Below are positions 26,111-35,548 of a DNA stretch of 64,000 nucleotides, one piece after another; the stretch's first letter is position 1, and each line of letters begins with the position of its first letter. This stretch comes from DATAXP01 sp036272935 (GTDB taxonomy: Bacteria > Planctomycetota > Planctomycetia > Pirellulales > PNKZ01). The stretch spans positions 1 to 64,000 of the forward strand of contig DATAXP010000032.1 in assembly GCA_036272935.1 (NCBI GenBank). The letters are read 5' to 3'. A program made the translations under genes and the position numbers. The notes under the pieces were generated by a model, which saw only the letters and a list, made by a program, of their open reading frames with translations, did not search any database and had not been told where the DNA came from.

Positions 26111-29008
26111 CTACTCAACTTTCACGACGAATGTTTGCTGAACTTCCAACGGCTGATCGTTGAACTTCGGCTTCGCGGCGATGGTGACCGTGTAGTTGCC
26201 CGGCGGTGTTTCGGCGGCGGCGGCTACAGTGATCTTCGCCTCGAGCTGGTCCTTGGCGACTGCCGGAACCGCGATGCTCAAGCCGGCAACTCCGGTCGCG
26301 GCCGGCACGAGTTCGACGGCTTCGGCGAAACCGTACAGCCGCGCGAGCCTGAACGTTGCTCCGCCGGCCTGGCCGCGCTTTACTACGCACTCGGCCGGTT
26401 CGACGGCGGTGGTGATCGGCGCGGGGCGCACGTCGAGCGTGATGACGTTCGACGGCACGGTGATCTGCACCTCCTTGGGCTGTGCGGCCTTGCCTGCATC
26501 GTCGGCCCGTTTGGCGACCATCGTTTTCACTTCCGCGGCGCGCTTGGCCTTGGCGGCCATCGCAGCGGCGCGCTGCTCGGCATCGGCCTTGGCGCGAGTG
26601 GCATTCTCGGCCGCGCTGGCCATCGCCGGGCGCTCGTGTTCGGGGCACGATTTGGCCCGCGTCTCGGCATCGACGGCCGCTTGAGCGGCTTGCTGCTTCG
26701 TGGCCTCGGCCTGTTGGGCGGTCTTGGTCAATTCGTCGGCAAGTTTTTCGACCGTTTGGCGCATCTCGCCGAGCTTGGCCGCGCCACCGGGATCGCGCTG
26801 ATACTGGACCCTCGTGCGCGCTTGGACGTACAGCGAATAAGGCCCAACGGCGGCGCCGGGAGGAATCTCAATGCCGAGCTTTGCGTCGCTCTGATCGCCG
26901 GCGATCGTCGCCGGGGACGACTTGAAACTGTCCGGCAAGCCGGCAAGCGACACCGTGACCGGCTCCTTGAGCGTTTCGCCTCGCGAGAGCTTGACGGGAA
27001 TCTCCACTTTGCCGGCGCGACTCATATCCCATGCTTTCCGCTCGCCCAGCACGATGTCCAACGGCAGCGATTCCTGGTCGCTGACGGCCAATGCCGTCGT
27101 GAAGGTGACGCGTCCCTTGGCGAATCGACGGTTGCCGGCGATGGCGGGCATCGGACTGTTAGCCCATTGCGTAACGCCGGAACGGGCAACGCGCTCGATG
27201 GTGTCGTTGCCGATCTTTGCGCGACCGACGATGCGGATATCGCCGGCCCACGCCGCGGCGTCGGGGGCCGCATGGAACACCAGCACCGAGCCGTCCTGCG
27301 CGGGGCCGATGGTGACACGATCGCACGTGACGCCCGGTGGCAGGCCGTCGGCTGCGACTTCGATCGGCCCACTGAAACCATCGCGCCGCAGGGCCAGGAC
27401 GCTCAAGGCGGTCGTGCCGCCGCGGCGCACGAGCAGGCTTGTCGGCGCGGTGGCCGCCGTGGGGCGCAGCCGCTCGTCGGTCAGCGCCACGCGCGGCACC
27501 GCCACCAGGCGGAAATCGGGGCGGGGTTCGTGGATCGCCAGCCGATACACACGGCGCGGATCGCTGTGATAATCGATCAGGTCGCGCAGCAGCACGCGGT
27601 ACGTGCCGTCCTCAGGCACATTGAGTCGATACACCGGGTCACCGCTGGCGGTGCTGAAATCGCTGCCGCCCAGCTCGCGATCGTCGTCAACCTCGGCCAC
27701 GTCGGCCACTTGCTCTTCGCCTTTGTCGTTGCGGGTGACTCGCTGCACGAGCAGTTGCGGATCGCTGCCGACGCCCAGCCGCTGCGAGATGACCTCGAGT
27801 GTGTAGGCGCTGCCGCGCTTGGCGTCGAACGTGAACCAGTCGAGGTCGCCGCGGGGATAGAATTGTCCGTCGATCTCGCACGGCACCACCAGGCGCTGAG
27901 CGCCGGCGGCGGTGTTGTTCGCCGGCTCCTGTTCGACGGCGACCGGATCGGGCGTGAGTCCCAGCAGCAGCGGGTTCGAGGCGCCGCCGCCGAAGTTGTA
28001 GCGGAACTCGAAGGCGTCGAGCGTCGCCCCTTGACTGGCCAGGGAACTGCTCGCTCCGCCAGTATTCAGGTCGGGCATGAAGGTCACCGGCACGGTCGCC
28101 CGTTCCAGCGGCCGACCATCGACCGTCATGCCTGGCACCGGCGTGCCACGCGGCAGGTTGCGGCCGAACAACGTGATCTCGCTGCGCGATCCTGGCCGGC
28201 CGGCCAGCGGCAAGGCGAAATCGAGATACGGCCCCGTGTGGATCGCGAGGCGATAAAAGTACTCGGCCCCGCCGCCGTAGATGGCGTCCTGGATCGCAAG
28301 GGTGTAGGCGCCGTCGTGGGCGGTGGTGAAGTCGAGTAGCGGATCGCGCCCGGGAGCGGCATGGCTGCGGGCCAACTCGCGTCCCGCGGCATCGTAGAGC
28401 ACCATCGTCGCTTCGAGCCGCGAATCGATCCGCTCGGCCCAGGCTTCGACCAGCACGCGCTTGCCGCCGGGAGCGTCAATGCGGAAGTAATCGACGTTGG
28501 CCGCCTCAACCACGCCGTTGACCAACGTGTTGACCGCAACGGGCATGGCCGCGGCCAGCGAGTGATTGTCGGCCTTTTCGTACTGTTCGGGGAGATCGCC
28601 GACGACAAACGCCCGCGGGTTCGAGATGCCGAATAGTCCCGCGGCGCGCACGTCGTACACGCCCGGCGGCACTTCGGCGGCGATCGTCGCCAGGAACTCG
28701 TTGGTCGGCTCCGGCGGCAATCCTTCGAGCAGCGGATCGGCCGGCTTCACGCGGGCCGTGATACCCGGATGCGAGAACAGCAACCGGTCAACGCGATCCA
28801 GGTCGACCCCCGCGGCGACGCGCACCGAGACTTCCGTTCCTTGCCGACCGCCGGGAGGCACGAGCGAGTGCAGTTGCACCGCAGGCAACTGGGCATTCGC
28901 CACCGAGCAAGCGAGCAGCCACGCAACGAGCCAAACTGCCGCGACGGCGGGCCTCGCCGCGGCGGCTCGACCCACCCTACGACGATCGAGGGGCGGCAGT
29001 ACGATCAT
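26111..29008 (-). CDS. exported pre-peptidase C-terminal (PPC) domain protein with coiled coil
   Basis: A 965-residue protein with a signal peptide or anchor near residues 20-42. It contains several beta domains of the PPC type, recognisable by DYFRIDAPGGKRVLVEAWAE and DLDWFTFDAKRGSAYTLEV, and PRVYRLAIHEPRPDF. Further Ig-like domains with TVSLAGLPDSFK and ETPPGNYTVTI follow. A helical insertion at about 735-845 (QTVEKLADELTKTAQQ and following, Ala/Lys-rich) predicts a coiled coil. No protease domain is present. It starts at ATG 29008, 11 bases after the PSCyt2/PSD1 gene, and ends four bases before the cytochrome-WD40 start, so these three are one transcription unit. Confidence 0.87.
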   Translation of the reverse strand: MIVLPPLDRRRVGRAAAARPAVAAVWLVAWLLACSVANAQLPAVQLHSLVPPGGRQGTEVSVRVAAGVDLDRVDRLLFSHPGITARVKPADPLLEGLPPEPTNEFLATIAAEVPPGVYDVRAAGLFGISNPRAFVVGDLPEQYEKADNHSLAAAMPVAVNTLVNGVVEAANVDYFRIDAPGGKRVLVEAWAERIDSRLEATMVLYDAAGRELARSHAAPGRDPLLDFTTAHDGAYTLAIQDAIYGGGAEYFYRLAIHTGPYLDFALPLAGRPGSRSEITLFGRNLPRGTPVPGMTVDGRPLERATVPVTFMPDLNTGGASSSLASQGATLDAFEFRYNFGGGASNPLLLGLTPDPVAVEQEPANNTAAGAQRLVVPCEIDGQFYPRGDLDWFTFDAKRGSAYTLEVISQRLGVGSDPQLLVQRVTRNDKGEEQVADVAEVDDDRELGGSDFSTASGDPVYRLNVPEDGTYRVLLRDLIDYHSDPRRVYRLAIHEPRPDFRLVAVPRVALTDERLRPTAATAPTSLLVRRGGTTALSVLALRRDGFSGPIEVAADGLPPGVTCDRVTIGPAQDGSVLVFHAAPDAAAWAGDIRIVGRAKIGNDTIERVARSGVTQWANSPMPAIAGNRRFAKGRVTFTTALAVSDQESLPLDIVLGERKAWDMSRAGKVEIPVKLSRGETLKEPVTVSLAGLPDSFKSSPATIAGDQSDAKLGIEIPPGAAVGPYSLYVQARTRVQYQRDPGGAAKLGEMRQTVEKLADELTKTAQQAEATKQQAAQAAVDAETRAKSCPEHERPAMASAAENATRAKADAEQRAAAMAAKAKRAAEVKTMVAKRADDAGKAAQPKEVQITVPSNVITLDVRPAPITTAVEPAECVVKRGQAGGATFRLARLYGFAEAVELVPAATGVAGLSIAVPAVAKDQLEAKITVAAAAETPPGNYTVTIAAKPKFNDQPLEVQQTFVVKVE

Positions 29009-29019
29009 GAGGGGTCGTT

Positions 29020-31599
29020 TCAGTGGTTGAACAGGAACTCTTTCGAGTTGACCAGTGCCCATTCGATGTCTTCGAACGCCTGCTGCTTGTCTTTCGAGCG
29101 CTCGAAATGCCCCGCGGCGATCGACAACTCCTTCTCCGTCGGCTGCCGCGAAAACGCCAGCAGGTAAAGTTGCCGAACCTTCTGCTCCGGGGGCGTGGCC
29201 GCGTCGCGGGCCAGCGTTGCGGCGCGTCCCGAGCCGACCGACAGTTTCGATTGCATCTCACTGCTGTTGAGCAGGTGCAGGCTCTGGGCCAGGTTGGCGT
29301 CGGTCGAGCGTTCGCATTCGCAGGCGCTCGACATCTCGGGCCGGCCAAAGACCGTGAGGAAGTATGAGTTGACTGCGGAATCGGGCAGTTGCACGGCGCG
29401 CGTTCCGGCCGGCAAGCTGGCGAAGCTCGATGGCGCCCCGGTCACGCTATCCAGCGCATCGAGCAACACTTCGGCAGCCAGGCGCTTCGGATAGTGCCGC
29501 GAGAAGTTCTGCTTGTCGGCGGCGTTGAAGGCGTTGGGCTCGCTGCTGAGCTGATAGGCGCTCGAAGTGCAGAGCGTGCGGACCAGCAGCTTCAGGTCCC
29601 AACCGTGCTCGCGGAACTGCTTCGCCAGGGCGTCGAGCAATTCGGGATTGCTCGCCGGGTTGGTGACCCGCATGTCGTCCTCGGGCTCGACGATCCCGCG
29701 GCCGAAGAAGTGCTTCCAATAACGGTTCACCAGTGCCCGGGCGAAGAACGGATTATCGGGGGTCGTCATCCAATCGACCAGCGCGTGGCGCGGATCGCGC
29801 TCGGGCTGCACGTCGATCGGCGCCGCGCCCAGCCCGGTCGGCTTCAGTCGTTCGCCGGTCTTGGGATTGTTCATTCCCGCCTGGCCGCGGCGATGGAAGA
29901 TGATCTGCTCGTCGACGCCGATACCCGGCTTGCGCGCGACCTGCGAGAAGAACGCCCCGAAGCCGTAGTAATCGCGTTGGCTCCATTTCTCGAACGGATG
30001 ATGGTGGCAGCGGGCACACTGGATGCGCAGGCCGAGGAACAACTGCGCGCTGTCCTCGACTTGCTGCTCGACGTCCTTGACTTCGCGATACCAGGCGACC
30101 GGCGGATGATCGCTTACCTCGCCGCTGGCGGCGAGAATGGAGCGCACGAACTCGTCGTACGGCATGTTCTGGTACAGGCTGTCGCGAATCCAGGCGTGGA
30201 AGTTGTAGGTGCCGTGGATGTAGCTGGCCTGCTGACGACGGTTGCGGACGACCGCGTTCCACTTGTTGGCAAAGTAGTCGGCGTAGTCGGGACTGGCCAG
30301 CAGGCGGTCGACGAGCCGGTCGCGCTTATCGGGGCTGGCGTCGGCCAACAGGGCGTTGGTTTCGTCGGTTGTCGGCAGCCGGCCGGCGATGTCGATCGTC
30401 GCTCGGCGGATGAACGTGGCATCGTCGCACACCGGCGACGGCGGCAGCCCTAGCGTCTTCAGCTTCTTGAAGACCAATTCATCGATGAAATTCTTGCCCG
30501 GCGGCAACTGGTCGACCGCGGCACCCAGCGGAATGGTCGCCTGAAACACCGCCACCGATCCTTGGTAGCGGGCCATGATCGACACATCGCCCGTCAGGTC
30601 GAGCGTGCGGACCAGCCCGGTCGGGCCGACCTCGGCCATCTCGTTGTCGTTCGGCTCGTACTTGGCCAGTTGCGTGACGTCTTCCAGCGAGCCATCGCTG
30701 TAATGGGCCAGCACGGCAAGTTGCTGAGTGGCGGCCCGGCGCATGGTGCGGGCTTCGGGATACACCGAGATGCGCACCACGGTCGGATCGGTGGGGTTGC
30801 CGTAAGGCATGCCTTGGCCGATCCACCGAGCCAGCAAGCGGTACTCGTGGCTGTCGTGCGACAAGCGCGGACCGCCGCCGTGCGGCAGGGCGTTGATCGC
30901 CTTGACCAGCAGCAGGCTGCGATCGGGAGCGGCGGGGAACAACCGTCGTCCGCGGCCTTCCTTCACCAGATGCTCGTAATCCTCGCCAGGCTCGAAACCC
31001 AACAGCGACAGGCGGAAGCCGTTCTGGCCACCCGACTTGCCGTGACAGCCACCGCCGTTGCAGCCGTAGCGGGTGAAGATCGGCACGATCTGATTGGGGA
31101 AGTTGATCGGCACGTCGTGGCTGAATCCTTCGACGACCAATTCCTTGGCGGCCGACAGATTCGCGGGGCCGTGTGCGGTGACGGTTGCCTTACCGTCGGC
31201 CGTCGGGGCGACAAAGCCGGCGGCGTCGACCGAGACGATGCCCGGCGGACTGACTTCGTAGGTTACTTGCCCGGTGAAGTCGCGGGCCTGACCGGCGGCC
31301 CCCGTCGGGTCAGCAGAGTCGGATGCGGTAACGACCAATTGCTGGCGGGCGTCGCGGCCACGCAAGGTGACGGGGGCATCGGGGGCTCGGCCGGTGTCGA
31401 TCGTGAGCTGGGTTGGGGAAAACGTGTCGGCCGGCGGGCTGGGCGCGGTGGGCGGCGGGGCCTGCGGAGGTGATGCGATCGCAGCGACAGCCGGCGCGGG
31501 CGCAGCGTCATCGCCCAGTCCGGCGGACTGCACGAGCGGCTGCACCAAGACCAGCACCATCCATGCGGTGCAGCAGATTATCCAACGGGACCGACTCAC
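29020..31599 (-). CDS. exported DUF1549/DUF1553 (PSCyt2/PSD1) protein
   Basis: An 859-residue planctomycete hallmark protein. It has a signal peptide (about 1-26), a Pro/Ala linker, an Ig-like BIG2 domain (about 55-150), and a cytochrome-like segment with GCNGGGCHGKSGG. DUF1549 contains FIRRATIDIAGRLPT and a CxxCH in QCARCHHHPFEKW. DUF1553 contains NPFFARALVNRYWKHFFGRG and the C-terminal AFSRQPTEKEL. The start is GTG 31599, decided by a strong AGGAGGG eight bases upstream. The much longer open frame beyond it runs through the MFS gene in the wrong frame. It heads the operon with the PPC and WD40 proteins. Its biochemical role is not established. Confidence 0.93.
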   Translation of the reverse strand: MSRSRWIICCTAWMVLVLVQPLVQSAGLGDDAAPAPAVAAIASPPQAPPPTAPSPPADTFSPTQLTIDTGRAPDAPVTLRGRDARQQLVVTASDSADPTGAAGQARDFTGQVTYEVSPPGIVSVDAAGFVAPTADGKATVTAHGPANLSAAKELVVEGFSHDVPINFPNQIVPIFTRYGCNGGGCHGKSGGQNGFRLSLLGFEPGEDYEHLVKEGRGRRLFPAAPDRSLLLVKAINALPHGGGPRLSHDSHEYRLLARWIGQGMPYGNPTDPTVVRISVYPEARTMRRAATQQLAVLAHYSDGSLEDVTQLAKYEPNDNEMAEVGPTGLVRTLDLTGDVSIMARYQGSVAVFQATIPLGAAVDQLPPGKNFIDELVFKKLKTLGLPPSPVCDDATFIRRATIDIAGRLPTTDETNALLADASPDKRDRLVDRLLASPDYADYFANKWNAVVRNRRQQASYIHGTYNFHAWIRDSLYQNMPYDEFVRSILAASGEVSDHPPVAWYREVKDVEQQVEDSAQLFLGLRIQCARCHHHPFEKWSQRDYYGFGAFFSQVARKPGIGVDEQIIFHRRGQAGMNNPKTGERLKPTGLGAAPIDVQPERDPRHALVDWMTTPDNPFFARALVNRYWKHFFGRGIVEPEDDMRVTNPASNPELLDALAKQFREHGWDLKLLVRTLCTSSAYQLSSEPNAFNAADKQNFSRHYPKRLAAEVLLDALDSVTGAPSSFASLPAGTRAVQLPDSAVNSYFLTVFGRPEMSSACECERSTDANLAQSLHLLNSSEMQSKLSVGSGRAATLARDAATPPEQKVRQLYLLAFSRQPTEKELSIAAGHFERSKDKQQAFEDIEWALVNSKEFLFNH

Positions 31600-31607
31600 G
31601 AGGATTT

Positions 31608-31614
31608 CCCTCCT
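31608..31614 (-). promoter_or_regulatory. strong ribosome binding site deciding the GTG start
   Basis: On the minus strand these bases read AGGAGGG, eight bases before GTG 31599. This is one of the few near-consensus Shine-Dalgarno sites in the window and fixes the start of the PSCyt2/PSD1 gene. Confidence 0.75.
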
Positions 31615-31712
31615 CTGAGTTTCACGGAGTGGGGCCTTCACGAATTGGGAACCAGCACCACGGCAGGGGCGACACTGGCGGAACGTGCCCGGGTACACCA
31701 ATTTTATTGCTA

Positions 31713-33035
31713 TCAGGCAGTTATTGGCAAGCGAGATGCGCGGCCCGCTAGCGGCCGGTCGGCTCGGAATCCCAGCGACGCAACTCCTGCCACGGCAAAG
31801 GCTGCCGCACAAACCACGAATGGCCGGCTCCAGTCGGTACGATCTTCGCCGAGCACACTTTCCAAGAGCACCGGCGACAAAGCCGCTCCCAGGTTGCCCC
31901 ACATGTTGCCCCAACCGAGCACCGCCCCGACGTTGCGACCGCCCACGTCCTGGGCGAACGTCCAGGTGGCACCAATGCCCAGATCGGTCATGAACGACAC
32001 GACGACGAATGCCGCGGTGGCCAGCCAAGGATCGTCGATCCATAGGCAGGCGACGAACGCCGCGGCGGCCCCGAACCGCGACAGGGCCATCGGCAACGAC
32101 CGACCCCAGCGCACGCCCCACCGCGCGGTCGCCCGATCGGTCAGCCAGCCGCCGATCAAGCCGCCCACCATCCCGGCCAGCAGCGGCAGGCTGCTCATCA
32201 CGCCCCGCTCGTCGGTCGGCACTTGGTGGGCTTGTTCCAGGTAATCGGGCAGCCAAGTGACCAGAAACGCCCAGCCCACGTTGGTGCCGAACTGTGCGAT
32301 CGACATCGACCACAGGCTGGCGTCCCTCAGAAACGTGGACCAGGGAATCGAGGTGGCGGCTCGGCGTTGGCCCGCCGTCGGCACCGGTGTCGCAAGCATC
32401 GCTCGTTCGGCAGGGTTGCAGCGCCGGTGCTCGTGCGGAGAGCTGGTCACCCAACGGGCGAACCACCAGGCCACTGGCAGCCCAATCAGCCCGTAGATAA
32501 GCATCACGCCGCGCCAATTGAGCATGTCCAATAGATATGCCGTCGTCGTCGGCACCATCGCCCCGCCCAACCGTCCACCAAGCGACACGATGCTGCTGGC
32601 CAATCCGCGTGCGGACAGCGGCATCCAGCGCCCGACTAACGCGCTACAGATCGGATAAGCGCCAGCCTGGGCAAGGCCGCAAGCCAAGCGTAGCGCGAAC
32701 AAGCCAGCGAACCCGTTCGCCAGGCCGAGCGCCGCGGTGAGCAGCGACCAGCAGAGCATGTACACGACCATCGTGCCCCGCGCGCCGAAACGGTCGCCGA
32801 CCCAACCCGCCGGCACCTGCGCCAGCGCGTAGCTCCAGAAGAACGCGCTCAGCAACCAGCCGACTTGCGTTGGGTCGAGCCCCAAATCGTCGCCAATGTA
32901 TCGGGCTGCAAACGACACGCAGTTGCGATCGGCGTACAACAGCACCGCACTGAGCGTGGCGATGAACACAATCCGATACCGGACGGTCGTGGCGCGATCA
33001 ATCGAGGAAGCTTCGGGGACGATCATGCGCCCCAT
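31713..33035 (-). CDS. MFS transporter, anion:cation symporter-like
   Basis: A 440-residue, 12-helix major facilitator. The N-terminal half has the signature YADRNCVSFAARYI and the loop GWVGDRFGARGTM, typical of the ACS (sugar acid/anion) family, with a middle loop around residues 200-225. These proteins import hexuronates, galactonate, tartrate or similar organic anions by proton symport. It is divergent from a D-threonine-aldolase-like enzyme, with 63 bases between the starts, so the pair may serve uptake and cleavage of a hydroxylated D-amino acid or sugar-acid derivative. That link is inferred from position only. ATG 33035 and ATG 33026 are both possible starts. Confidence 0.9.
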   Translation of the reverse strand: MGRMIVPEASSIDRATTVRYRIVFIATLSAVLLYADRNCVSFAARYIGDDLGLDPTQVGWLLSAFFWSYALAQVPAGWVGDRFGARGTMVVYMLCWSLLTAALGLANGFAGLFALRLACGLAQAGAYPICSALVGRWMPLSARGLASSIVSLGGRLGGAMVPTTTAYLLDMLNWRGVMLIYGLIGLPVAWWFARWVTSSPHEHRRCNPAERAMLATPVPTAGQRRAATSIPWSTFLRDASLWSMSIAQFGTNVGWAFLVTWLPDYLEQAHQVPTDERGVMSSLPLLAGMVGGLIGGWLTDRATARWGVRWGRSLPMALSRFGAAAAFVACLWIDDPWLATAAFVVVSFMTDLGIGATWTFAQDVGGRNVGAVLGWGNMWGNLGAALSPVLLESVLGEDRTDWSRPFVVCAAAFAVAGVASLGFRADRPLAGRASRLPITA

Positions 33036-33098
33036 GGTACCAACCCGGCTCCATCGAGGTGGATCGACGCACCGCGTTTAGCACGGTACGTTGGTGCC
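33036..33098. promoter_or_regulatory. 63-base divergent promoter region
   Basis: The starts of the MFS gene (minus) and the aldolase-like gene (plus) are 63 bases apart, so promoters for both must lie here or overlap the coding starts. I see no clear -35/-10 pair and no obvious operator palindrome. Confidence 0.3.
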
Positions 33099-34202
33099 AT
33101 GCTCCCCACGCCGCCGTTGGGCTCGACGAAAGACGATCTCGACACCCCCGCCTTGTGCCTCGATCTGGAGGTAATGGAGGCGAACATCCGTGCGGTGGCG
33201 GCAACGTGCCGCGAGGCGAACGTCGCGTGGCGGCCGCACTCGAAAGGGCACAAGAATACGTGGATCGCGCGGCAGGAACTGGCTGCCGGAGCGATCGGCA
33301 TCACCTGCGCCAAGCTGGGCGAGGCCGAGGTCATGGCCGCCGGCGGGATCGACGATCTGCTGATCGCCAACCAGGTGGTTGGCCGGCACAAGTTGCCCCG
33401 GCTCGTCGAGCTGCGGCGGCGGGCTGATCCGATCATCTGCGTCGATCATCTCGAGCAAGCCCGGCCGGCAAGCGATGCGATGTCCGCTGCGGGACTGCGG
33501 CTACGCGTACTGATCGAGATCGACCTGGGATTGAACCGTGCCGGCACGGCGCCGGGCGAGCCGACGGTCGAGCTGGCGCGGCAGATCGTTCGGCTGCCGG
33601 GACTCGAGCTGGCTGGCGTGATGGGCTACGAAGGGCATCTGCTCACGGTGGCCGACGCTGCCGAAAAGTCGGCTCGCATTGCCGCGGCGCTGGCGTCGCT
33701 GGTCGACTGCCGGCGGCTGATCGAGGCGTCTGGAATGCCGTGCCCGATCGTCTCGTGCGGCGGCACCGGCTCGTACGTCATCGCCACTCGACAGCCGGGC
33801 ATCACCGAGGTGCAGGCCGGCGGAGCGATCTTCATGGATGCGTTCTATCGCCATGCCTGCGGGCTGAACGGCCTGGGCAACGCGCTGACGATCCTGACCA
33901 CCGTGGTCGGGCGACCCGCCGCCGATCGGGCGATCATCGACGCGGGTCGCAAGACCATGAACATCGAGGTACACACGCCGCAAGTCGCCGGGCGCCGTGG
34001 TGTGGCGGTCGATCGTCTTTCCGCCGAGCACGGACAGCTTCGGCTCATGCCCGATGCCGAGCCGCTCGTAATCGGCCAGCGGCTTGAGCTACTCCCCGGC
34101 TACGCCGACCTCACGGTCATGCTGCACGACCGCATCTACGGTTTCCGCGGCGGACAATTGGAGCGGATTCTGCCGGTCGAATCACGCGGCATGGTGCAAT
34201 AG
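33099..34202 (+). CDS. D-threonine aldolase / D-serine dehydratase-like PLP enzyme
   Basis: A 367-residue fold-III PLP enzyme: an alanine-racemase-like TIM barrel followed by the DSD1 beta domain. The PLP Lys49 is in WRPHSKGHKN, the family signature. CAKLGEAEVMAAGG and EIDLGLNRAG are further typical segments. In known members the C-terminal domain supplies a His-x-Cys/Asp metal pair. Here the aligned stretch is PGYADLTVMLHD, so the first ligand would be Tyr335 in place of His, with Asp337 kept. That could mean altered metal dependence or another substrate. It is divergent from the MFS transporter. The family is clear, the reaction is not. Confidence 0.87.
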   Translation: MLPTPPLGSTKDDLDTPALCLDLEVMEANIRAVAATCREANVAWRPHSKGHKNTWIARQELAAGAIGITCAKLGEAEVMAAGGIDDLLIANQVVGRHKLPRLVELRRRADPIICVDHLEQARPASDAMSAAGLRLRVLIEIDLGLNRAGTAPGEPTVELARQIVRLPGLELAGVMGYEGHLLTVADAAEKSARIAAALASLVDCRRLIEASGMPCPIVSCGGTGSYVIATRQPGITEVQAGGAIFMDAFYRHACGLNGLGNALTILTTVVGRPAADRAIIDAGRKTMNIEVHTPQVAGRRGVAVDRLSAEHGQLRLMPDAEPLVIGQRLELLPGYADLTVMLHDRIYGFRGGQLERILPVESRGMVQ

Positions 34203-34432
34203 CGCCGTGACGGGAAGCCGCCATCGGCTCCTCACGCTCGGCAGGCACTGCACATCCGGAATAAACGGACCCGCCACCGACGCGCCTCGCCCCACCGCGC
34301 CGGCGAAGTAATAAAAAGGTGCCACGACCTGCAAGTAGCCGACCAAAGTCCGTGAGCTACTCTTTCGAGACGGGGCAAAGGCGACTTTTTGTCGGCAGAT
34401 GCCGTCACGGTGGCGGCGATAGGTTCACGGCG

Positions 34433-35506
34433 ATGAAGCGCGGCTACGAACGCAGAAACTTTTTCCGAGCTGCCGTTCCCGGCGGCGGTCATGCCGCGAC
34501 GCTGCAATGGGATAAGACACGCGCGGGCTTGCGCGTGGTCGAAGAGTCGGCGGGCGGCTTCAGCGCGATCAGCGTTGGCGTGCTCGAAATCGAGCGCGGC
34601 ACTGTGGCAAAACTGCGCTGCGGCGAACGCTTTGCCGAGGTGCGAGTCACCCACGTGCAACGGCATGGCACCGGCCAGCGGCTGGGCCTGGAACTGATTC
34701 GCGATCTGACTGCCGAAGACATGACCACGCGGCGGAACTCATCGAAATCGACATGGCTAATGGTCGGCATGGCCGCTACGGCCATGATCGCGGCGATGCC
34801 CATGTTCCTCCGCGATCGCGACCGGGCGGCGATCCTGGCGATCGTACCGTTCATGGGTAGTGAACAGCCTTGGCGGCCCAAGCTGCCGCCGTTGGTGCTT
34901 AAGAAGGAAACGCGGCAAACGATCCGTGAGCACACAGGACTCGACCTGCTCGTTCAACCCGAGATCGCCCGGCTGCTGGGGCTCAGCGACCTGCAGCGCG
35001 CCGAGTTTCAAGAACTGGTCACCGAGCAGAACGCCCGGTTGAACAAGAACGGCAAGACGAGTGCCAACGAATTGAGCGTTCCGATCGCCGAATCACCCGC
35101 CACCCAATTGCTCACGCCCGAGCAGCAATGGCGGCTGATGGAGATGGTCGGTCAATCGGTCAGCCCGTTGAAGCTCATCGAGCGCACCGCACAGCGTACC
35201 TGGCCGCGGGCCAACGCCCGGCAACTGTTCGACCGGCTGGGAGCCGCTGCCCTGGCGTTGCCGAGTGCGGCCAAAGAACTGCACCTGCGCCCGGAACAAC
35301 GCGAGCAGATTGCGGCAATCGTCGAGCTGGCCCTCGACACCTCGGAAGACTTGTTCCAGCAGGCCGCCAGCCCGCGCGGCGGTGCAACCGATGGCTCGAG
35401 CGATCCGGCCACCGACGCGAACGCCGTACTCGAGCAAGCCCGGCAGGATGTGCTGGCCGTGCTTTCGAGCGATCAGGCTCACCTGCTGGAATCGATGCCG
35501 CGCTAG
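34433..35506 (+). CDS. PilZ-like domain protein with membrane helix
   Basis: A 357-residue protein. Residues about 5-95 look like a PilZ-type beta barrel: RNFFR fits the RxxxR c-di-GMP arginine motif, and EESAGG sits where D/NxSxxG is expected but has Glu in the first position. A single membrane helix follows (about residues 104-125), then a helical C-terminal domain with LTPEQQWRLMEM and LHLRPEQREQIAAIVE, repeats seen in planctomycete proteins of unknown role. I start at ATG 34433; an upstream extension to 34319 is open but unlike the domain. c-di-GMP binding is plausible but weakened by the changed motif. Confidence 0.65.
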   Translation: MKRGYERRNFFRAAVPGGGHAATLQWDKTRAGLRVVEESAGGFSAISVGVLEIERGTVAKLRCGERFAEVRVTHVQRHGTGQRLGLELIRDLTAEDMTTRRNSSKSTWLMVGMAATAMIAAMPMFLRDRDRAAILAIVPFMGSEQPWRPKLPPLVLKKETRQTIREHTGLDLLVQPEIARLLGLSDLQRAEFQELVTEQNARLNKNGKTSANELSVPIAESPATQLLTPEQQWRLMEMVGQSVSPLKLIERTAQRTWPRANARQLFDRLGAAALALPSAAKELHLRPEQREQIAAIVELALDTSEDLFQQAASPRGGATDGSSDPATDANAVLEQARQDVLAVLSSDQAHLLESMPR

Positions 35507-35526
35507 GCGCTTGTCGCGGATGACTC

Positions 35527-35548
35527 GCGTCGCAAGCGACGCGGCTAA
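35527..35548. repeat. second copy of the GC-rich dispersed repeat
   Basis: These 22 bases match 2491-2512 with one mismatch and contain the palindrome GCGTCGCAAGCGACGC. They fill the gap between two convergent genes and overlap the stop of the minus-strand membrane protein, so they may work as a terminator. Confidence 0.75.

Noticed and set aside
31600..32517. N-terminal extension of the PSCyt2/PSD1 protein
   Set aside because: It runs antiparallel-frame through the MFS gene; the strong ribosome binding site and signal peptide fix the start at 31599.
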